The notes under the pieces: generated by a model
The model's input: only the letters and a program-made list of their open reading frames with translations
Database searches by the model: none
What the model was told of the DNA's origin: nothing
Part shown: piece by piece, positions 1-10,456 of the stretch
Layout: each line of letters begins with the position of its first letter
Numbering within the stretch: position 1 is the first letter of the stretch
Program-made: the position numbers and the translations under genes
Assembly: GCA_021154325.1 (NCBI GenBank)
Contig: JAJKIR010000190.1
Location: forward strand, 1-40,786
Source: Gemmatimonas sp.
GTDB lineage: Bacteria > Gemmatimonadota > Gemmatimonadetes > Gemmatimonadales > Gemmatimonadaceae
DNA length: 40,786 bases
Direction of reading: 5' to 3'

Positions 1-3000
1 CTCGGCGCGCGCGACTTGAGCGCGAGGATCGCGTCCGACGCCGCGCTTGCCGCGGACATCGTCGTCGTGTACGACACCCGGTGCACGATCGCGCCCTGGC
101 GGAGTCGGTAGTCGTCCATTTGCGAGTGCTTGCCTAACGGCGTGTTGATGAGCAGCTGGACCTCGCCGTTGACGAGCTTATCGTAGCAGTTCGGTCGACC
201 CTCGTGAACTTTCAGCACGACCGAAGCGGGCACACCACGCCCGCGCAGGTAACGCGCGGTGCCAAGCGTCGCGAGGATCTTGAAGCCCATCTCGTGAAAG
301 CGGCGCGCGATCGGCGTCACCGTCGGCTTGTCGGAATCGTTGACCGTGATCAACACGGTTCCGGAGAGCGGCAGCCCGTTCGAGGCAGCGATCTGGGATT
401 TCGCGAACGCACCGCCGAACGAGTCCGAGATCCCCATCACCTCGCCCGTCGAGCGCATCTCCGGACCGAGAATCGGATCGGTGCCCGGGAATTTGTTGAA
501 AGGGAAAACCGCCTCCTTCACGGAGACATACGGCGGCGCGATCTCCTCGACGAAGCCGAGGTTCTCGAGCTTCTCCCCGAGCATCACGCGTGCCGCATAC
601 GATGCCAGCGGCACGCCGATGGCCTTGGAGACGAATGGAATGGTCCGGCTCGCGCGCGGGTTCACCTCCAGTACGTACACGACCTTGTTCTTGATCGCGT
701 ACTGCACGTTGATCAATCCCACGACACCGAGCGCCTTGGCGAGCGCGATTGTCTGCTCGCGCATCGTCTCCATGTCCCTCTCGGTGATCAGGTACGGGGG
801 CAGGACGCAGGCCGAGTCGCCCGAGTGAATCCCCGCGTCCTCGATGTGCTGCATGATCCCGCCGATGACGACACGCTCGCCGTCGGCGATGGCGTCGACA
901 TCGCACTCGAAAGCGTCCTCGAGGAACTGATCGATGAGAACGGGCTTCTCCTCCGAGACGCGCGCCGCGGTCGCAAAGTATTCCTCGAGGGAGTGCGGAT
1001 CGTACACGACCTGCATGGCGCGGCCGCCCAGGACGTAGGATGGCCGCACCAGCACCGGATAGCCGATCCGCTCCGCCGCCGCCAACGCTTCGCCAACGCT
1101 CGTCGCGGTACCGTTAGGCGGTTGGTTCAATCCAATCTCGCGCGCGATCTCCTCGAATCGGCGGCGGTCCTCGGCGATGTCGATCGAATCGGGGGTCGTG
1201 CCAAGAATCGGGACATTCGCGGCCTCGAGGCGACGCGTGAGCTTGAGCGGGGTCTGGCCGCCCAACTGGACGATCACGCCTTCAGGCTGCTCGCGATCGA
1301 CGATCTCGAGGACGTCTTCGAACGTGAGCGGCTCGAAGTACAGCTTGTCCGACGTGTCGAAATCCGTCGAGACGGTCTCCGGATTGGAGTTGATCATGAT
1401 CGTCTCGAATCCTTGCTGCCGGAGCGCGATCACCGCGCGAACGCAGCAGTAGTCGAACTCGACGCCCTGCCCGATGCGGTTTGGGCCGCTGCCGAGAATG
1501 ACCACGGACCGTCGTCCGCTGCGCGGCGCTTCACTTTCCTCGTCGTAGCTCCCGTAGAGGTACGGCGTCGCCGACGGGAACTCGCCCGCACAGGTGTCGA
1601 CCATCTTGTACGCGGGGCGCACGCCTAACGACCAGCGCCGCTGCCGCACCGCATCTTCAGTCTCGTCGCGCAGCTCGCCGAGCTGGCGATCGGAGAACCC
1701 CATCCGCTTCATCTCGCGCAGCAGATCGGCCGACGCCGACCGTGCCGTCGCGTACCGGCGCTCGGCATCGATGACCTCCTGCATCTGACCGAGGAACCAC
1801 GGATCGATCCCCGTGAGCTCGTACACGTCGGCGATGGGCATGCCGCGATCGAGCGCCCGCTTCACCTGGAAGATGCGCTCGGGCGTTGGCTGGCGTAGCG
1901 CGCTTCGCAGCGCCTCGATCGAATCGTCGGCGAGACCGTCGTCCGCGGCTCGTGCAGCGACGTTCCAGCCGTAGCGACCAGTCTCCAATGCGCGCAGCCC
2001 TTTCTGAAACGCCTCTTTGAACGTGCGCCCGATCGCCATCGCTTCGCCGACGGACTTCATCTGCGTCGTGAGGCGCGGATCGGCCTTGGGGAACTTCTCG
2101 AACGCGAACCGCGGCACCTTCACGACGACGTAGTCGAGCACGGGCTCGAACGAAGCGGGGGTGGTCTTCGTGATGTCGTTCGCGATCTCGTCGAGCCGAT
2201 AGCCGACGGCGAGCTTCGCGCCGATGCGCGCGATCGGGAATCCCGTCGCCTTGGACGCGAGGGCGGACGAGCGCGACACGCGAGGGTTCATCTCGATGAC
2301 GAGCATCTCGCCATCGCGCGGGTTGATCGCGAATTGAATGTTGCAGCCGCCGGCGGCGACACCGACTTCGCGGATGATGGCGACGGCCGCGTCGCGCATG
2401 ACCTGATACTCGCGATCGGTCAGCGTCATCGCCGGGGCCACCGTGATGGAGTCGCCGGTGTGCACGCCCATCGGGTCGAGATTCTCGATCGAGCAGACGA
2501 TGACGACATTGTCGTCATGATCGCGCATGACCTCCAGCTCGAACTCCTTCCAGCCGATGACGCTGCGCTCGATGAGGATCTGTCGCGTCGGCGACTCGTC
2601 GAGGCCGTGGCGCACCGCCTCCTCGAACTCCGCGCGGTTGTAGGCGATGCCGCCGCCAGTGCCGCCTAACGTGAACGACGGCCGGATGATTGCCGGGTAC
2701 CCGGTTCGCTCGACGATCGCCATTCCCTCGTCGACGGTCGTCGCGATGCCGCCGGGCGCGATCTTCAGGCCGATGCGCTGCATCGCCTCGGCGAAGAGCT
2801 TCCGGTCCTCCGCGATGGCGATCGCGCGCGCGTTCGCGCCGATCAACTCGACCCCGAGTCGGTCGAGCACACCGGATTCCGAGAGTGCCATGGCGACATT
2901 CAGCGCCGTCTGGCCGCCCATCGTCGGAAGAATGCAGTCCGGCTTCTCCCGCTCGAGAATCAGCTCCACGTACTCTGGCGTCACCGGCTCGATGTAGGTC

Positions 3001-3188
3001 CGATCCGCGAACTCCGGGTCGGTCATGATCGTCGCCGGATTCGAGTTGATCAGAATGACCTCGTAGCCTTCCTCCTTCAGCGCCTTGGTCGCTTGCGTTC
3101 CGGAGTAGTCGAACTCGGCTGCCTGTCCGATGACAATCGGACCGGAGCCGATGACGAGAATGCGTTGCAGGTCAGCGCGTCGCGGCAT
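1..3188 (-). CDS. carB: Carbamoyl-phosphate synthase large subunit, 3' end cut by window edge
   Basis: Makes carbamoyl phosphate from glutamine-derived ammonia, bicarbonate and two ATP, for pyrimidine and arginine synthesis, as the large subunit of the CarAB complex. The frame is open from an ATG at 3186-3188 to the left edge (about 1062 codons). CarB is usually about 1070-1100 residues, so only a few C-terminal codons should be missing. The two homologous halves are visible: each begins with a GSGP motif followed by an IGQ..EFDY stretch and contains an ATP-grasp domain with a Gly-rich loop (GGTGGG in the first). The start overlaps the rmd stop by 17 nt, indicating translational coupling. carA is not in the window. 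Three rare TTA Leu codons (132, 1623, 2664) fall in GCCTAACG motifs. Identification is certain. Confidence 0.97.
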   Translation of the reverse strand, partial: MPRRADLQRILVIGSGPIVIGQAAEFDYSGTQATKALKEEGYEVILINSNPATIMTDPEFADRTYIEPVTPEYVELILEREKPDCILPTMGGQTALNVAMALSESGVLDRLGVELIGANARAIAIAEDRKLFAEAMQRIGLKIAPGGIATTVDEGMAIVERTGYPAIIRPSFTLGGTGGGIAYNRAEFEEAVRHGLDESPTRQILIERSVIGWKEFELEVMRDHDDNVVIVCSIENLDPMGVHTGDSITVAPAMTLTDREYQVMRDAAVAIIREVGVAAGGCNIQFAINPRDGEMLVIEMNPRVSRSSALASKATGFPIARIGAKLAVGYRLDEIANDITKTTPASFEPVLDYVVVKVPRFAFEKFPKADPRLTTQMKSVGEAMAIGRTFKEAFQKGLRALETGRYGWNVAARAADDGLADDSIEALRSALRQPTPERIFQVKRALDRGMPIADVYELTGIDPWFLGQMQEVIDAERRYATARSASADLLREMKRMGFSDRQLGELRDETEDAVRQRRWSLGVRPAYKMVDTCAGEFPSATPYLYGSYDEESEAPRSGRRSVVILGSGPNRIGQGVEFDYCCVRAVIALRQQGFETIMINSNPETVSTDFDTSDKLYFEPLTFEDVLEIVDREQPEGVIVQLGGQTPLKLTRRLEAANVPILGTTPDSIDIAEDRRRFEEIAREIGLNQPPNGTATSVGEALAAAERIGYPVLVRPSYVLGGRAMQVVYDPHSLEEYFATAARVSEEKPVLIDQFLEDAFECDVDAIADGERVVIGGIMQHIEDAGIHSGDSACVLPPYLITERDMETMREQTIALAKALGVVGLINVQYAIKNKVVYVLEVNPRASRTIPFVSKAIGVPLASYAARVMLGEKLENLGFVEEIAPPYVSVKEAVFPFNKFPGTDPILGPEMRSTGEVMGISDSFGGAFAKSQIAASNGLPLSGTVLITVNDSDKPTVTPIARRFHEMGFKILATLGTARYLRGRGVPASVVLKVHEGRPNCYDKLVNGEVQLLINTPLGKHSQMDDYRLRQGAIVHRVSYTTTMSAASAASDAILALKSRAP
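132..139. other. First copy of a dispersed GCCTAACG octamer (18 exact copies)
   Basis: Exact copies on the plus strand start at 132, 1623, 2664, 9539, 16253, 18907, 19933, 36869 and 39459; on the minus strand the plus-strand starts of CGTTAGGC are 1112, 4771, 19244, 21608, 32455, 33726, 35142, 38586 and 40372. The core CCTAACG occurs also at 6971, 24310, 30327 and 31644. Counted by eye. In codons it is read as Pro-Asn (CCT AAC), as Leu-Gly with TTA (TTA GGC), or as Val-Arg (GTT AGG). Function unknown. Confidence 0.85.
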
Positions 3189-4134
3189 GAATGAGGTCGT
3201 CGATGATGTCGGAACGGCTGCGGGTAGGCCGCCAGCCCGTGCTCCGTGCAAGTTTGGCCGGTGAGCCGACGAGGACGGGCACGTCGACACCGCGCACGAG
3301 CGCGGGATCGGTGGTAATCTCGGCATTCGAGCCGACTCGCAGCAAGACTTCTCTGGCCAGTTCCCCCGCGCTCACGCCCTCTCCGCTGCACACGTTGTAG
3401 ACCTCACCTGGAATTCCCTTCTCCGCGAGTAGCAGATACGCCTCGACCACGTCCGCCACGTGAAGATAGTCGCGCACGGAGTCCTGATTGCCCATTGCCA
3501 GCCGGGGGTCTGCCTCGCCCCGCAGTGCCAGCACGCGGCCGACCAGCGCTGGCAGGAGAAAGTGCTCGGCGTGGCCTACACCCGAGTGATTGAAGCTGCG
3601 TGTGCAGATGACGCGGACGCCCTCGGCACGGCAGATCTGTAGGCTGGCGATCTCCTGCGCCGCCTTCGACGCGCCGTAGACATCCTGAGGCCGCTGCTCG
3701 GCCGCTTCATCGAGGGGCATCTCGCCCGCGTCATGGCGCCCGTACTGTGTGCCGCTGCCGACAATGACCACGATTGGATCCATCTTCCCCGTGGCTTTGA
3801 GCGCGGCGGTCGCGGCCAGCAATCGGACGGCGCCGAGAACATTGATCTCGTAGGCCGTCGCGGGCGCGTCACGCGCTTCGGGCACGAAGCTCACGCCCGC
3901 GAGATGAAAGATCAGCTCGGGTCTCGCGTGCTCGATCGTGCGTCGGAGCAGATCCGCGTCACGAATATCGCCCTGACGCCACTCTATGCCGCCAACTTCA
4001 CTCGCCGAGAGAATGCCCGGAGCCGGAGGATGTAGGCTGACCGAGACGACGGCCGTTCCGCGGGCGAGGAGACCGCGCGCCAACCACTGCCCGACGAACC
4101 CGCCGCCGCCGGTCACGAGGGCTGTAGGGCTCAC
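3172..4134 (-). CDS. rmd: NAD-dependent epimerase/reductase, probable GDP-4-keto-6-deoxymannose reductase
   Basis: A 320-residue extended short-chain dehydrogenase/reductase. An N-terminal Rossmann motif TGGGGFVG (residues 8-15) binds NAD(P), and the catalytic Tyr-x3-Lys pair is Y153/K157. It lies 19 nt downstream of gmd, so the likely reaction is reduction of GDP-4-keto-6-deoxymannose to GDP-D-rhamnose, a donor for surface polysaccharide. This substrate is inferred from the neighbour: the fold alone would also allow a fucose-type synthase or another nucleotide-sugar epimerase. Its 3' end overlaps the carB start by 17 nt. Confidence 0.85.
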   Translation of the reverse strand: MSPTALVTGGGGFVGQWLARGLLARGTAVVSVSLHPPAPGILSASEVGGIEWRQGDIRDADLLRRTIEHARPELIFHLAGVSFVPEARDAPATAYEINVLGAVRLLAATAALKATGKMDPIVVIVGSGTQYGRHDAGEMPLDEAAEQRPQDVYGASKAAQEIASLQICRAEGVRVICTRSFNHSGVGHAEHFLLPALVGRVLALRGEADPRLAMGNQDSVRDYLHVADVVEAYLLLAEKGIPGEVYNVCSGEGVSAGELAREVLLRVGSNAEITTDPALVRGVDVPVLVGSPAKLARSTGWRPTRSRSDIIDDLIHAATR

Positions 4135-4153
4135 CGCAGGCCCGATCCTTCGT

Positions 4154-5159
<1,006 letters not shown>

Positions 5160-5202
5160 TCGGTACAATTGGAGCAGGAGCGAGCGTCACGCGACAGCGC
5201 GC

Positions 5203-5236
5203 AGAAAAAAGGGGAGCTTCGAGAGCTCCCCTTTCC
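5203..5236 (-). terminator. Rho-independent terminator of the ribosomal operon
   Basis: The stem ggggagct / agctcccc (5211-5218 with 5224-5231) is extended by A-T pairs and has a short loop. Read on the minus strand it is followed by a run of six to seven U. It lies 26 nt beyond the rpmB stop, so it closes the rpmJ-to-rpmB transcript and separates it from gmd. Confidence 0.85.
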
Positions 5237-5261
5237 TTGTGGCCGCTGACGCTGTGCGAAA

Positions 5262-5483
5262 TCACGCCGCGGCCGTGCCTCGCGGCGCCCGCTTGATCTT
5301 GCCCGCAGCGAGACAGCGGGTGCACACCTTCACCTTTATCGTCTTGCCGTTCTCGTCGAGCACGCGCGCCACTTGCAGGTTCGGCTTCCAGGTACGGCGC
5401 GTTGCGTTATTGGCGTGCGAGCGGTTGTTGCCGAACGCGACACCCTTCTTGCACGAGTAACAGCGGCTCCTGTCGATCGCCAT
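5262..5483 (-). CDS. rpmB: 50S ribosomal protein bL28, zinc-binding form
   Basis: A 73-residue large-subunit protein with the L28 hallmark NNxSHANNxTxRxWKPN near the N-terminus and a basic C-terminus. Two CxxC pairs (C8/C11 and C54/C57) show the zinc-binding (C+) form. It starts 3 nt after the rplQ stop, so it is the last gene of the alpha operon here. rpmB is more often found with rpmG or alone, so this placement is unusual. A strong terminator follows. Confidence 0.95.
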   Translation of the reverse strand: MAIDRSRCYSCKKGVAFGNNRSHANNATRRTWKPNLQVARVLDENGKTIKVKVCTRCLAAGKIKRAPRGTAAA

Positions 5484-5486
5484 CGG

Positions 5487-5843
5487 TCAGCCCTCGATCA
5501 ATTCGATGCGCGCCATCTCGGCGCCGTCACCCTTGCGGTGCCCGGTCTTGAGAATGCGCGTGTAGCCGCCATTCCGAGTCGCGAACTTCGGCCCGAGCTC
5601 CTGAAAGAGCTTGTCGGCCGCCGCACGCTTGTGGATGTGGCGGACGGCGAGACGACGGGAGTGCAGCGTACCCGTCTTCGCCTTGGTGATCAACTTCTCA
5701 ACGAAGGGGCGCAGCTCCTTCGCTTTCGCCTCGGTCGTCTCGATCGCGCCATGCTCGATGAGCGAGGTGGCGAGATTCCGCATGAGCGCGAGCTTCTGCT
5801 CGCTCGTCCGGCGAAGCTGGCGCCCCGCTTTGCGGTGCCGCAT
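5487..5843 (-). CDS. rplQ: 50S ribosomal protein bL17
   Basis: A 118-residue L17 with the typical MRHRKAGRQLRR start, the middle segment around RRLAVRHI, and a C-terminal GGYTRI..TGHRKGD segment that binds 23S rRNA. It follows rpoA by 3 nt, the conserved rpoA-rplQ order of the alpha operon. Length and motifs are normal. Confidence 0.97.
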   Translation of the reverse strand: MRHRKAGRQLRRTSEQKLALMRNLATSLIEHGAIETTEAKAKELRPFVEKLITKAKTGTLHSRRLAVRHIHKRAAADKLFQELGPKFATRNGGYTRILKTGHRKGDGAEMARIELIEG

Positions 5844-5846
5844 TCG

Positions 5847-6917
5847 TCATTCCTCCATGTCGTCAGGCGCGGCCGCGGCAGCGCGGCTCGCCGGCGTGCC
5901 CCAGTCGAGGATCCGGACACCATCGCCGTTCTCCTCGTACCGCATGCCGAAGTTCAATCCCTCACGCTCGAGGAGATCGGCGATCTCCTGCAGCGACTTC
6001 TTGCCGAAATTCTTGACCTGGAGAATCTGACTCTCCGTCTGGCGAACGAGATCGCCGAGCGTACGGATATTCGAGTTCTTCAGCGAATTCACCGAGCGCA
6101 CGGAGAGCTCGAGATCGTCGATCGGCGTCTTGAGCAGCTGGGCAAGCCGGGCCGCGTCTCCACCGAGCGAGTCGTTCGACAGCGCCAGCGGCGCCGACGA
6201 GTGCGAGCCAAACTCGACGAAGTACTGGAAGTGCGTTTGCGCGAGGGCAGCCGCGTAGCTCACCGCCTCTTCCGGCGAGATGGTGCCATTCGTCTCGACC
6301 GTCAACGTCAGGCGATCGTAGTCCGTGCGCTGGCCGACGCGCGTCTCGGCGACGGTGAAGTTCGCCCGACGGACCGGATTGTAGATGGAATCGATCCGAA
6401 CGAGATCGACGGGAAGGCCGCGATCGATCGGGTGCTGATCCGACTCGATGTAACCGCGTCCCTTGTTCACGTAGAGGTCGACGTTGATGTCGCGGTCGTC
6501 CTGCAGCGTGAAGAGATGATGCGTCGGGTCGACGATGCGCGCGCCGGACGAGACGACGATGTCCGCCGCCGTTACCGGACCCGCCTCGCCCTTCGAGATC
6601 CGCAGGACAGTCTCTTCGACGTCATCGGCGAGCGTCAGCGTCAACGTCTTGAGGTTGCCGATGATTTGATGGACGTCTTCAACGACGCCCGGAATCGTCT
6701 GGTGCTCGTGGACGACACCGTCGATGCGGAAGCCCCAGACGGCCGCGCCGCGGAGCGACGAAAGCAGCATCCGGCGCATGGCGTTGCCGAGCGTGTGGCC
6801 GAAGCCGCGCTCGAGGGGCTGGAGCCGGAACTCGGCGACATTGGGGTTGTCTTCGCGCTTGCTCGCTTCGACGAGCTGCGGGCGGACGAGCCCGCGGAGA
6901 TCGATTGTAGTTGCCAT
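5847..6917 (-). CDS. rpoA: DNA-directed RNA polymerase alpha subunit
   Basis: About 356 residues. The N-terminal domain (roughly 1-235) carries the dimerisation and beta-contact motifs, including GFGHTLGNAMRRMLLSS. A linker leads to the C-terminal domain (about 265-330) with helix-hairpin-helix motifs around VRSVNSLKNSNI and VKNFGKKSLQEI, which contact UP elements and activators. An upstream in-frame ATG at 6956 exists, but the ATG at 6917 is preferred: it has a GAGGA Shine-Dalgarno about 8 nt upstream and gives the family-typical N-terminus. The 164-nt space to rpsD is G-rich and holds a CCTAACG at 6971 but no recognisable gene. Confidence 0.96.
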   Translation of the reverse strand: MATTIDLRGLVRPQLVEASKREDNPNVAEFRLQPLERGFGHTLGNAMRRMLLSSLRGAAVWGFRIDGVVHEHQTIPGVVEDVHQIIGNLKTLTLTLADDVEETVLRISKGEAGPVTAADIVVSSGARIVDPTHHLFTLQDDRDINVDLYVNKGRGYIESDQHPIDRGLPVDLVRIDSIYNPVRRANFTVAETRVGQRTDYDRLTLTVETNGTISPEEAVSYAAALAQTHFQYFVEFGSHSSAPLALSNDSLGGDAARLAQLLKTPIDDLELSVRSVNSLKNSNIRTLGDLVRQTESQILQVKNFGKKSLQEIADLLEREGLNFGMRYEENGDGVRILDWGTPASRAAAAAPDDMEE

Positions 6918-7081
6918 TAGTAAATCCTCATGGTCATACCGGACATCGTCCGGCATCGCCCTGCCCCGCCCCTAACGCGCGGCAGGCTCGAATGGGTGTT
7001 AGGGACCCGACCGAACGCGGGGGTGCGGGATGGGGGCGCGGGGCGCGAATACCGTCCCCGCAGCCCACGTCCCGCAGCCCG

Positions 7082-7717
7082 CTACTTCGAATACAACTCG
7101 ACTACCAACTGCTCCTGCGCCGCGATCGGGATGTTCGGGCGCGTCGGACGCTCGAGCATCCGGCCGCTGAACGACTCGCGATCCACCGCGAGCCAGGAGA
7201 GCGGCGCACCGCGCGAGGCCTGGTCCATCGACGCCTGGACCGCGACCATCTCGCGCGACTTCATGCGCACACGAATCTCCTGGCCGGGCTGAACCTGGAA
7301 GCTCGGGATGTCCACCGTGCGCTGGTTGATCTCAACATGTCGATGCCGGATCAGCTGCCGAGCGGCCTTGCGGCTCGCGGCGAAGCCAAGCCGATACACC
7401 ATGTTGTCGAGACGACTCTCGAGCGCGGCGAGCAGATTGTGGCCCGTGATGCCGGGGAGCGTCGTGACGCGGTCGAAGGTGTTCGCGAACTGCGCCTCGC
7501 TCACGCCATAGATGCGCTTGATCTTCTGCTTCTCACGGAGCTGCTTCGAGTACTCCGACGACTTGCGTCGGCGCGCCGTGTTCTGTCCGTGCTGGCCGGG
7601 CGCGTACGGACGACGCTCGACAGGGCACTTCTCGGTGAAGCACTTGGTGCCCTTGAGAAAAAGCTTCGTTCCTTCACGCCGACACTGCTTGCAGCTCGGC
7701 CCAACGTAGCGGCCCAT
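7082..7717 (-). CDS. rpsD: 30S ribosomal protein uS4, zinc-binding form
   Basis: A 211-residue primary 16S rRNA-binding protein, which in many bacteria also regulates its own operon by translational repression. N-terminal cysteines C9, C12, C26 and C31 form the zinc knuckle of C+ S4 proteins. The S4 RNA-binding domain around LGFAASRKAARQLIRHRHV is intact. It follows rpsK by 3 nt. Confidence 0.97.
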   Translation of the reverse strand: MGRYVGPSCKQCRREGTKLFLKGTKCFTEKCPVERRPYAPGQHGQNTARRRKSSEYSKQLREKQKIKRIYGVSEAQFANTFDRVTTLPGITGHNLLAALESRLDNMVYRLGFAASRKAARQLIRHRHVEINQRTVDIPSFQVQPGQEIRVRMKSREMVAVQASMDQASRGAPLSWLAVDRESFSGRMLERPTRPNIPIAAQEQLVVELYSK

Positions 7718-7720
7718 GAC

Positions 7721-8098
7721 TCAGACTCTCCGACGCTTTGGAGGACGGCAGCCGTTATGCGGGATCGGCGTGACGTCCTTGATTGACTTGACTTGTAGAC
7801 CGGCCGACGCGAGCGCCTGGATGGCCGACTCACGACCGCTGCCGGGACCCTGCACGCGCACATGCACGCGCTTCACGCCGAGGCCGAGCGCCTCACGCGC
7901 GCACTGCTCCGCGGCGACGGTTGCCGCGAACGGCGTGCTCTTTTTCGATCCCTTGAAGCCCGCCTTTCCCGACGAGCCCCAGGCCACGGCGTTGCCGTGG
8001 CTATCCGTGATCGTGACCGTGGTGTTGTTGAACGTGGCGCTGATGTGCGCCACACCTTCGGCTTCGACGACGCGCTTTGCCTTTTTTCCAGTTGCCAT
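7721..8098 (-). CDS. rpsK: 30S ribosomal protein uS11
   Basis: A 125-residue platform protein of the small subunit. Recognised by the [16 protein letters not shown] segment, [13 protein letters not shown], and the conserved C-terminal [18 protein letters not shown] (which carries the usual Asn-Gly site). It lies between rpsM and rpsD as in the standard alpha operon, but a 72-bp REP-like hairpin occupies the rpsM-rpsK gap. Confidence 0.97.
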   Translation of the reverse strand: MATGKKAKRVVEAEGVAHISATFNNTTVTITDSHGNAVAWGSSGKAGFKGSKKSTPFAATVAAEQCAREALGLGVKRVHVRVQGPGSGRESAIQALASAGLQVKSIKDVTPIPHNGCRPPKRRRV

Positions 8099-8110
8099 AA
8101 TCCGTGTTTG

Positions 8111-8182
8111 TCATCCTGAGGAGCGGAGCGACGAAGGATCTGCTGTACTCACAGTAGATCCTTCGCTTCGCTCAGGATGACG
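8111..8182. repeat. REP-like palindromic hairpin inside the alpha operon
   Basis: Two arms of about 30 nt (tcatcctgag... and ...ctcaggatga) form a long imperfect stem with the core CGAAGGATCTGCTG / CAGTAGATCCTTCG. Related copies lie at 33651-33725, 36254-36327 and, as a half copy, 39420-39452. It lies between the rpsM stop and the rpsK start and so would be transcribed within the ribosomal mRNA. Confidence 0.85.
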
Positions 8183-8197
8183 AAGTAGCGCGAAGCG

Positions 8198-8575
8198 CTA
8201 CTTCGTCACCTTCTTCTTGCCGGCGATCGCGCGGCGTGGGCCCTTCTTGGTGCGGGCATTGGTGTGCGTGCGTTGACCGCGCACCGGCAACCCGCGACGA
8301 TGGCGAATTCCGCGATACGAGCCGATGTCCATCAACCGTTTGATGTTCATCGCGACTTCGGTGCGGAGCGCGCCTTCGACCTTGTAATCACGCTCGATCA
8401 CCTGACGCAGCTTGTTCACGTCGGCGTCGGTGAGATCGCGAATGCGCAGCGACGCGTCGATGCCCGCCTTGCGCAGGATATCGACCGCGTTGCGGCGACC
8501 GATGCCATAGATGTACGACAGACCGATCTCGACCTTCTTCTCACGCGGGAGATCGACGCCAGATATACGAGCCAT
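8198..8575 (-). CDS. rpsM: 30S ribosomal protein uS13
   Basis: A 125-residue small-subunit head protein with the typical start [19 protein letters not shown], the helix-two-turn-helix around [14 protein letters not shown], and the C-terminal [24 protein letters not shown]. The frame is open further upstream to 8788, but the ATG at 8575 is the family start and lies directly after the rpmJ stop. Confidence 0.97.
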   Translation of the reverse strand: MARISGVDLPREKKVEIGLSYIYGIGRRNAVDILRKAGIDASLRIRDLTDADVNKLRQVIERDYKVEGALRTEVAMNIKRLMDIGSYRGIRHRRGLPVRGQRTHTNARTKKGPRRAIAGKKKVTK

Positions 8576-8577
8576 GT

Positions 8578-8694
8578 TCAGCCTTGACGCTGCTTGTGCT
8601 TGGGATTCCGCTTGCAGATGATGCGAGTGACGCCGTTGCGCTTGACCACTTTGCAGTGTTCGCAAATCGGCTTCACGCTTGTACGGACTTTCAC
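8578..8694 (-). CDS. rpmJ: 50S ribosomal protein bL36 with GTG start
   Basis: A 38-residue zinc-ribbon protein, [16 protein letters not shown]..., with ligands C11, C14, C27 and H33. The start is the GTG at 8692-8694: it has GGAG about 6 nt upstream and gives the exact family N-terminus. The longer in-frame ATG at 8784 would add 30 unrelated residues. First gene of the alpha-type operon here; infA and secY, often found upstream, are absent and pyrF lies there instead. Confidence 0.95.
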   Translation of the reverse strand: MKVRTSVKPICEHCKVVKRNGVTRIICKRNPKHKQRQG

Positions 8695-8759
8695 AGGCGC
8701 TCCACGGAAATCGGAAATGCGTGTCGGAAATGATGGGAGGCCGTTCCGGCCAGACCCTA

Positions 8760-8788
8760 ACAGTAGCCGGGGCATCGACCTCATGCAA
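8760..8788 (-). promoter_or_regulatory. Possible promoter of the rpmJ operon
   Basis: On the minus strand, TTGCAT (8783-8788) and TACTGT (8760-8765) are spaced by 17 nt, about 65 nt upstream of the rpmJ start. Each box matches only about half of the sigma-70 consensus. The position in the pyrF-rpmJ gap is the main support. Confidence 0.25.
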
Positions 8789-8810
8789 GTGAGCCTGCCA
8801 TCGCGGGATA

Positions 8811-9518
8811 CTACCTCAGCTGCGACAGAATCTCCCGCATCGCCGCGACTCGATTCGGCGCTGCCGTGACCGCGCGTCCCACGATGACATAGTCGGCACC
8901 CGCGGCGACTGCCTCGGCCGGGCTCGCCGTGCGCGACTGGTCATGTGTCGCTCCTCCGGCGAGCCGGATGCCGGGGATCAAAAGCTGGAGCGACGCGCCG
9001 TATCGCGCTTTCACCGCGCGCGCCTCGCGCCCGCTGCAGACAACGCCCGCTGCTCCCCCGACCTTCGCCAGCCCAGCCAATCGCACGACCTCGGCCTCGA
9101 CCTCCACGGACTCTTCCCGGCCCCAGATCCGCGCAACATCTGAGGCATCGAGCGAGGTCAGGAGTGTGACCGCGAACACAGCGCAATTGCCGGCGTCCCG
9201 CGCCCCCTGCACCGCGGCGCGAATCATGGCCTCGCCACCCGTAGCATGAATCGTCACGATGCGCGCTCCGAGCGACGCCGCTCCACGCACGCCGCCCCCG
9301 ACGGTGTTCGGAATGTCGTGGAGCTTGAGGTCGAGAAAGACGTCGGCCTCCCGCGCTCGCAGCTCGCGCACCACGGACGGTCCACAGGCCGTGAAGAGCT
9401 CCGAGCCCACCTTGTAAAACCGGCAGCTCTCCCCGAGCGCGTCCACGATCTCGAGCGCCGCGGCGATGTCCGGGACATCGAGGGCGACGATCGGTACGGT
9501 GCTCAACGCGGCCTCCAT
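8811..9518 (-). CDS. pyrF: Orotidine 5'-phosphate decarboxylase
   Basis: Last step of UMP synthesis: decarboxylation of OMP. About 235 residues in a TIM barrel. The active-site signature [11 protein letters not shown] (Lys-Asp pair) is intact, as are the PGIR phosphate-binding segment and the C-terminal [12 protein letters not shown]. The frame is open upstream to 9569, but the ATG at 9518 matches the family N-terminus (VPIVALDV soon after) and overlaps the pyrD stop by 16 nt, suggesting translational coupling. Confidence 0.95.
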   Translation of the reverse strand: MEAALSTVPIVALDVPDIAAALEIVDALGESCRFYKVGSELFTACGPSVVRELRAREADVFLDLKLHDIPNTVGGGVRGAASLGARIVTIHATGGEAMIRAAVQGARDAGNCAVFAVTLLTSLDASDVARIWGREESVEVEAEVVRLAGLAKVGGAAGVVCSGREARAVKARYGASLQLLIPGIRLAGGATHDQSRTASPAEAVAAGADYVIVGRAVTAAPNRVAAMREILSQLR

Positions 9519-10456
9519 TCCAGCGTTCCGACAAGATCGCCTAACGAACGGACGCCGTGGCGGGCGCACCAGGCATCGAGCTCTCGCACGATGCGCGTCG
9601 GTGCTCGGGGGTCTCGCATCGCGGCAGTGCCGATGCCCACCAGCGAGGCGCCGGCAATGATGTACTGCAGGGCGTCAGTTGCCGACGTGACGCCACCGAC
9701 GCCGATGAGCGGCGCGTCGACGGCGCGGCTGACGCGCCACGTCGCGAGCACGCCGACCGGCAGCAGTCCCGGCCCGCTCACGCCGCCCGAGCCGAAGCCG
9801 AGCACGGGGCGTCGCCGCTCGACGTCGATGGCGAGTCCCGGCAGGGTGTTGACGAGCGTGAGGCCGTCGGCCCCCGCATCCACCGCGCACTTCGCGACAG
9901 CGCCGATGTCCGGCAGCGTCGGTGAGAGCTTCACGAAGAGCGGCCGACTTGTTTCCGCTCTGGCAAGCCGGATCAGTCGCTGGAGCGCGGCGGAATCCGC
10001 CCCGAATTCGAGACCACCCGCTTTCACGTTCGGGCAGCTGACATTGAGCTCGAATCCATCGATCGCACCTCGTCCGATGGATTCAGCCGACGCATCGAGC
10101 TCGGCGACGACCTGCGCATAGTCTTCGACGACATTGCCGACGACGTTCACGAGCTTGCGCGTACGCGGAAGGTGCGTCGCGAGCCAGGGCACGTACGTCG
10201 ACTTCACGCGCTCCAAGCCCGGATTGGCGAGACCAACCGAGTTTATCATCCCCTCATCGAGCTCGGCGACGCGCGGCGCGGGGTTGCCCGCGCGCGGCTC
10301 GACGGAGACCGCCTTGGTCGTCAGGCCACCGACCGTGTCGAGGTCGATGACATCCGCGAGCTCGACGCCGTATCCTGCGGTACCGGAGGCGAGAACGATC
10401 GGATTTTGGAAGTGGAGCCCGGCAACGTCGACGGCGAGGCGTTCACCGTTCGTCAC
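9503..10456 (-). CDS. pyrD: Dihydroorotate dehydrogenase, class 1 (Cys-type)
   Basis: Oxidises dihydroorotate to orotate with FMN. About 317 residues. FELNVSCPNVK carries the catalytic Cys of class 1 enzymes, in contrast to the Ser of the membrane-bound class 2. IGVGGVTSATDALQYIIAGA is the C-terminal FMN phosphate site. Class 1B enzymes use an Fe-S/FAD partner, PyrK, which is not in this window. The start was taken as the GTG at 10456 with GGAGG 8 nt upstream; it overlaps the amidase gene by 14 nt. The C-terminal TTA Leu codon lies in a GCCTAACG motif at 9539. Confidence 0.93.
   Translation of the reverse strand: MTNGERLAVDVAGLHFQNPIVLASGTAGYGVELADVIDLDTVGGLTTKAVSVEPRAGNPAPRVAELDEGMINSVGLANPGLERVKSTYVPWLATHLPRTRKLVNVVGNVVEDYAQVVAELDASAESIGRGAIDGFELNVSCPNVKAGGLEFGADSAALQRLIRLARAETSRPLFVKLSPTLPDIGAVAKCAVDAGADGLTLVNTLPGLAIDVERRRPVLGFGSGGVSGPGLLPVGVLATWRVSRAVDAPLIGVGGVTSATDALQYIIAGASLVGIGTAAMRDPRAPTRIVRELDAWCARHGVRSLGDLVGTLEWRPR

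Noticed and set aside
1..3188. carB as a truncated gene
   Set aside because: Only the window edge cuts it, after about 1062 codons of an uninterrupted frame.
5373..6920. Long plus-strand open frame opposite rpoA and rplQ
   Set aside because: Antisense shadow of high-GC coding DNA; Arg/Val/Asp-rich translation with no family resemblance.
8099..8197. Small protein encoded by the repeat between rpsM and rpsK
   Set aside because: The translated frame is the well-known spurious product of a REP-like palindrome.
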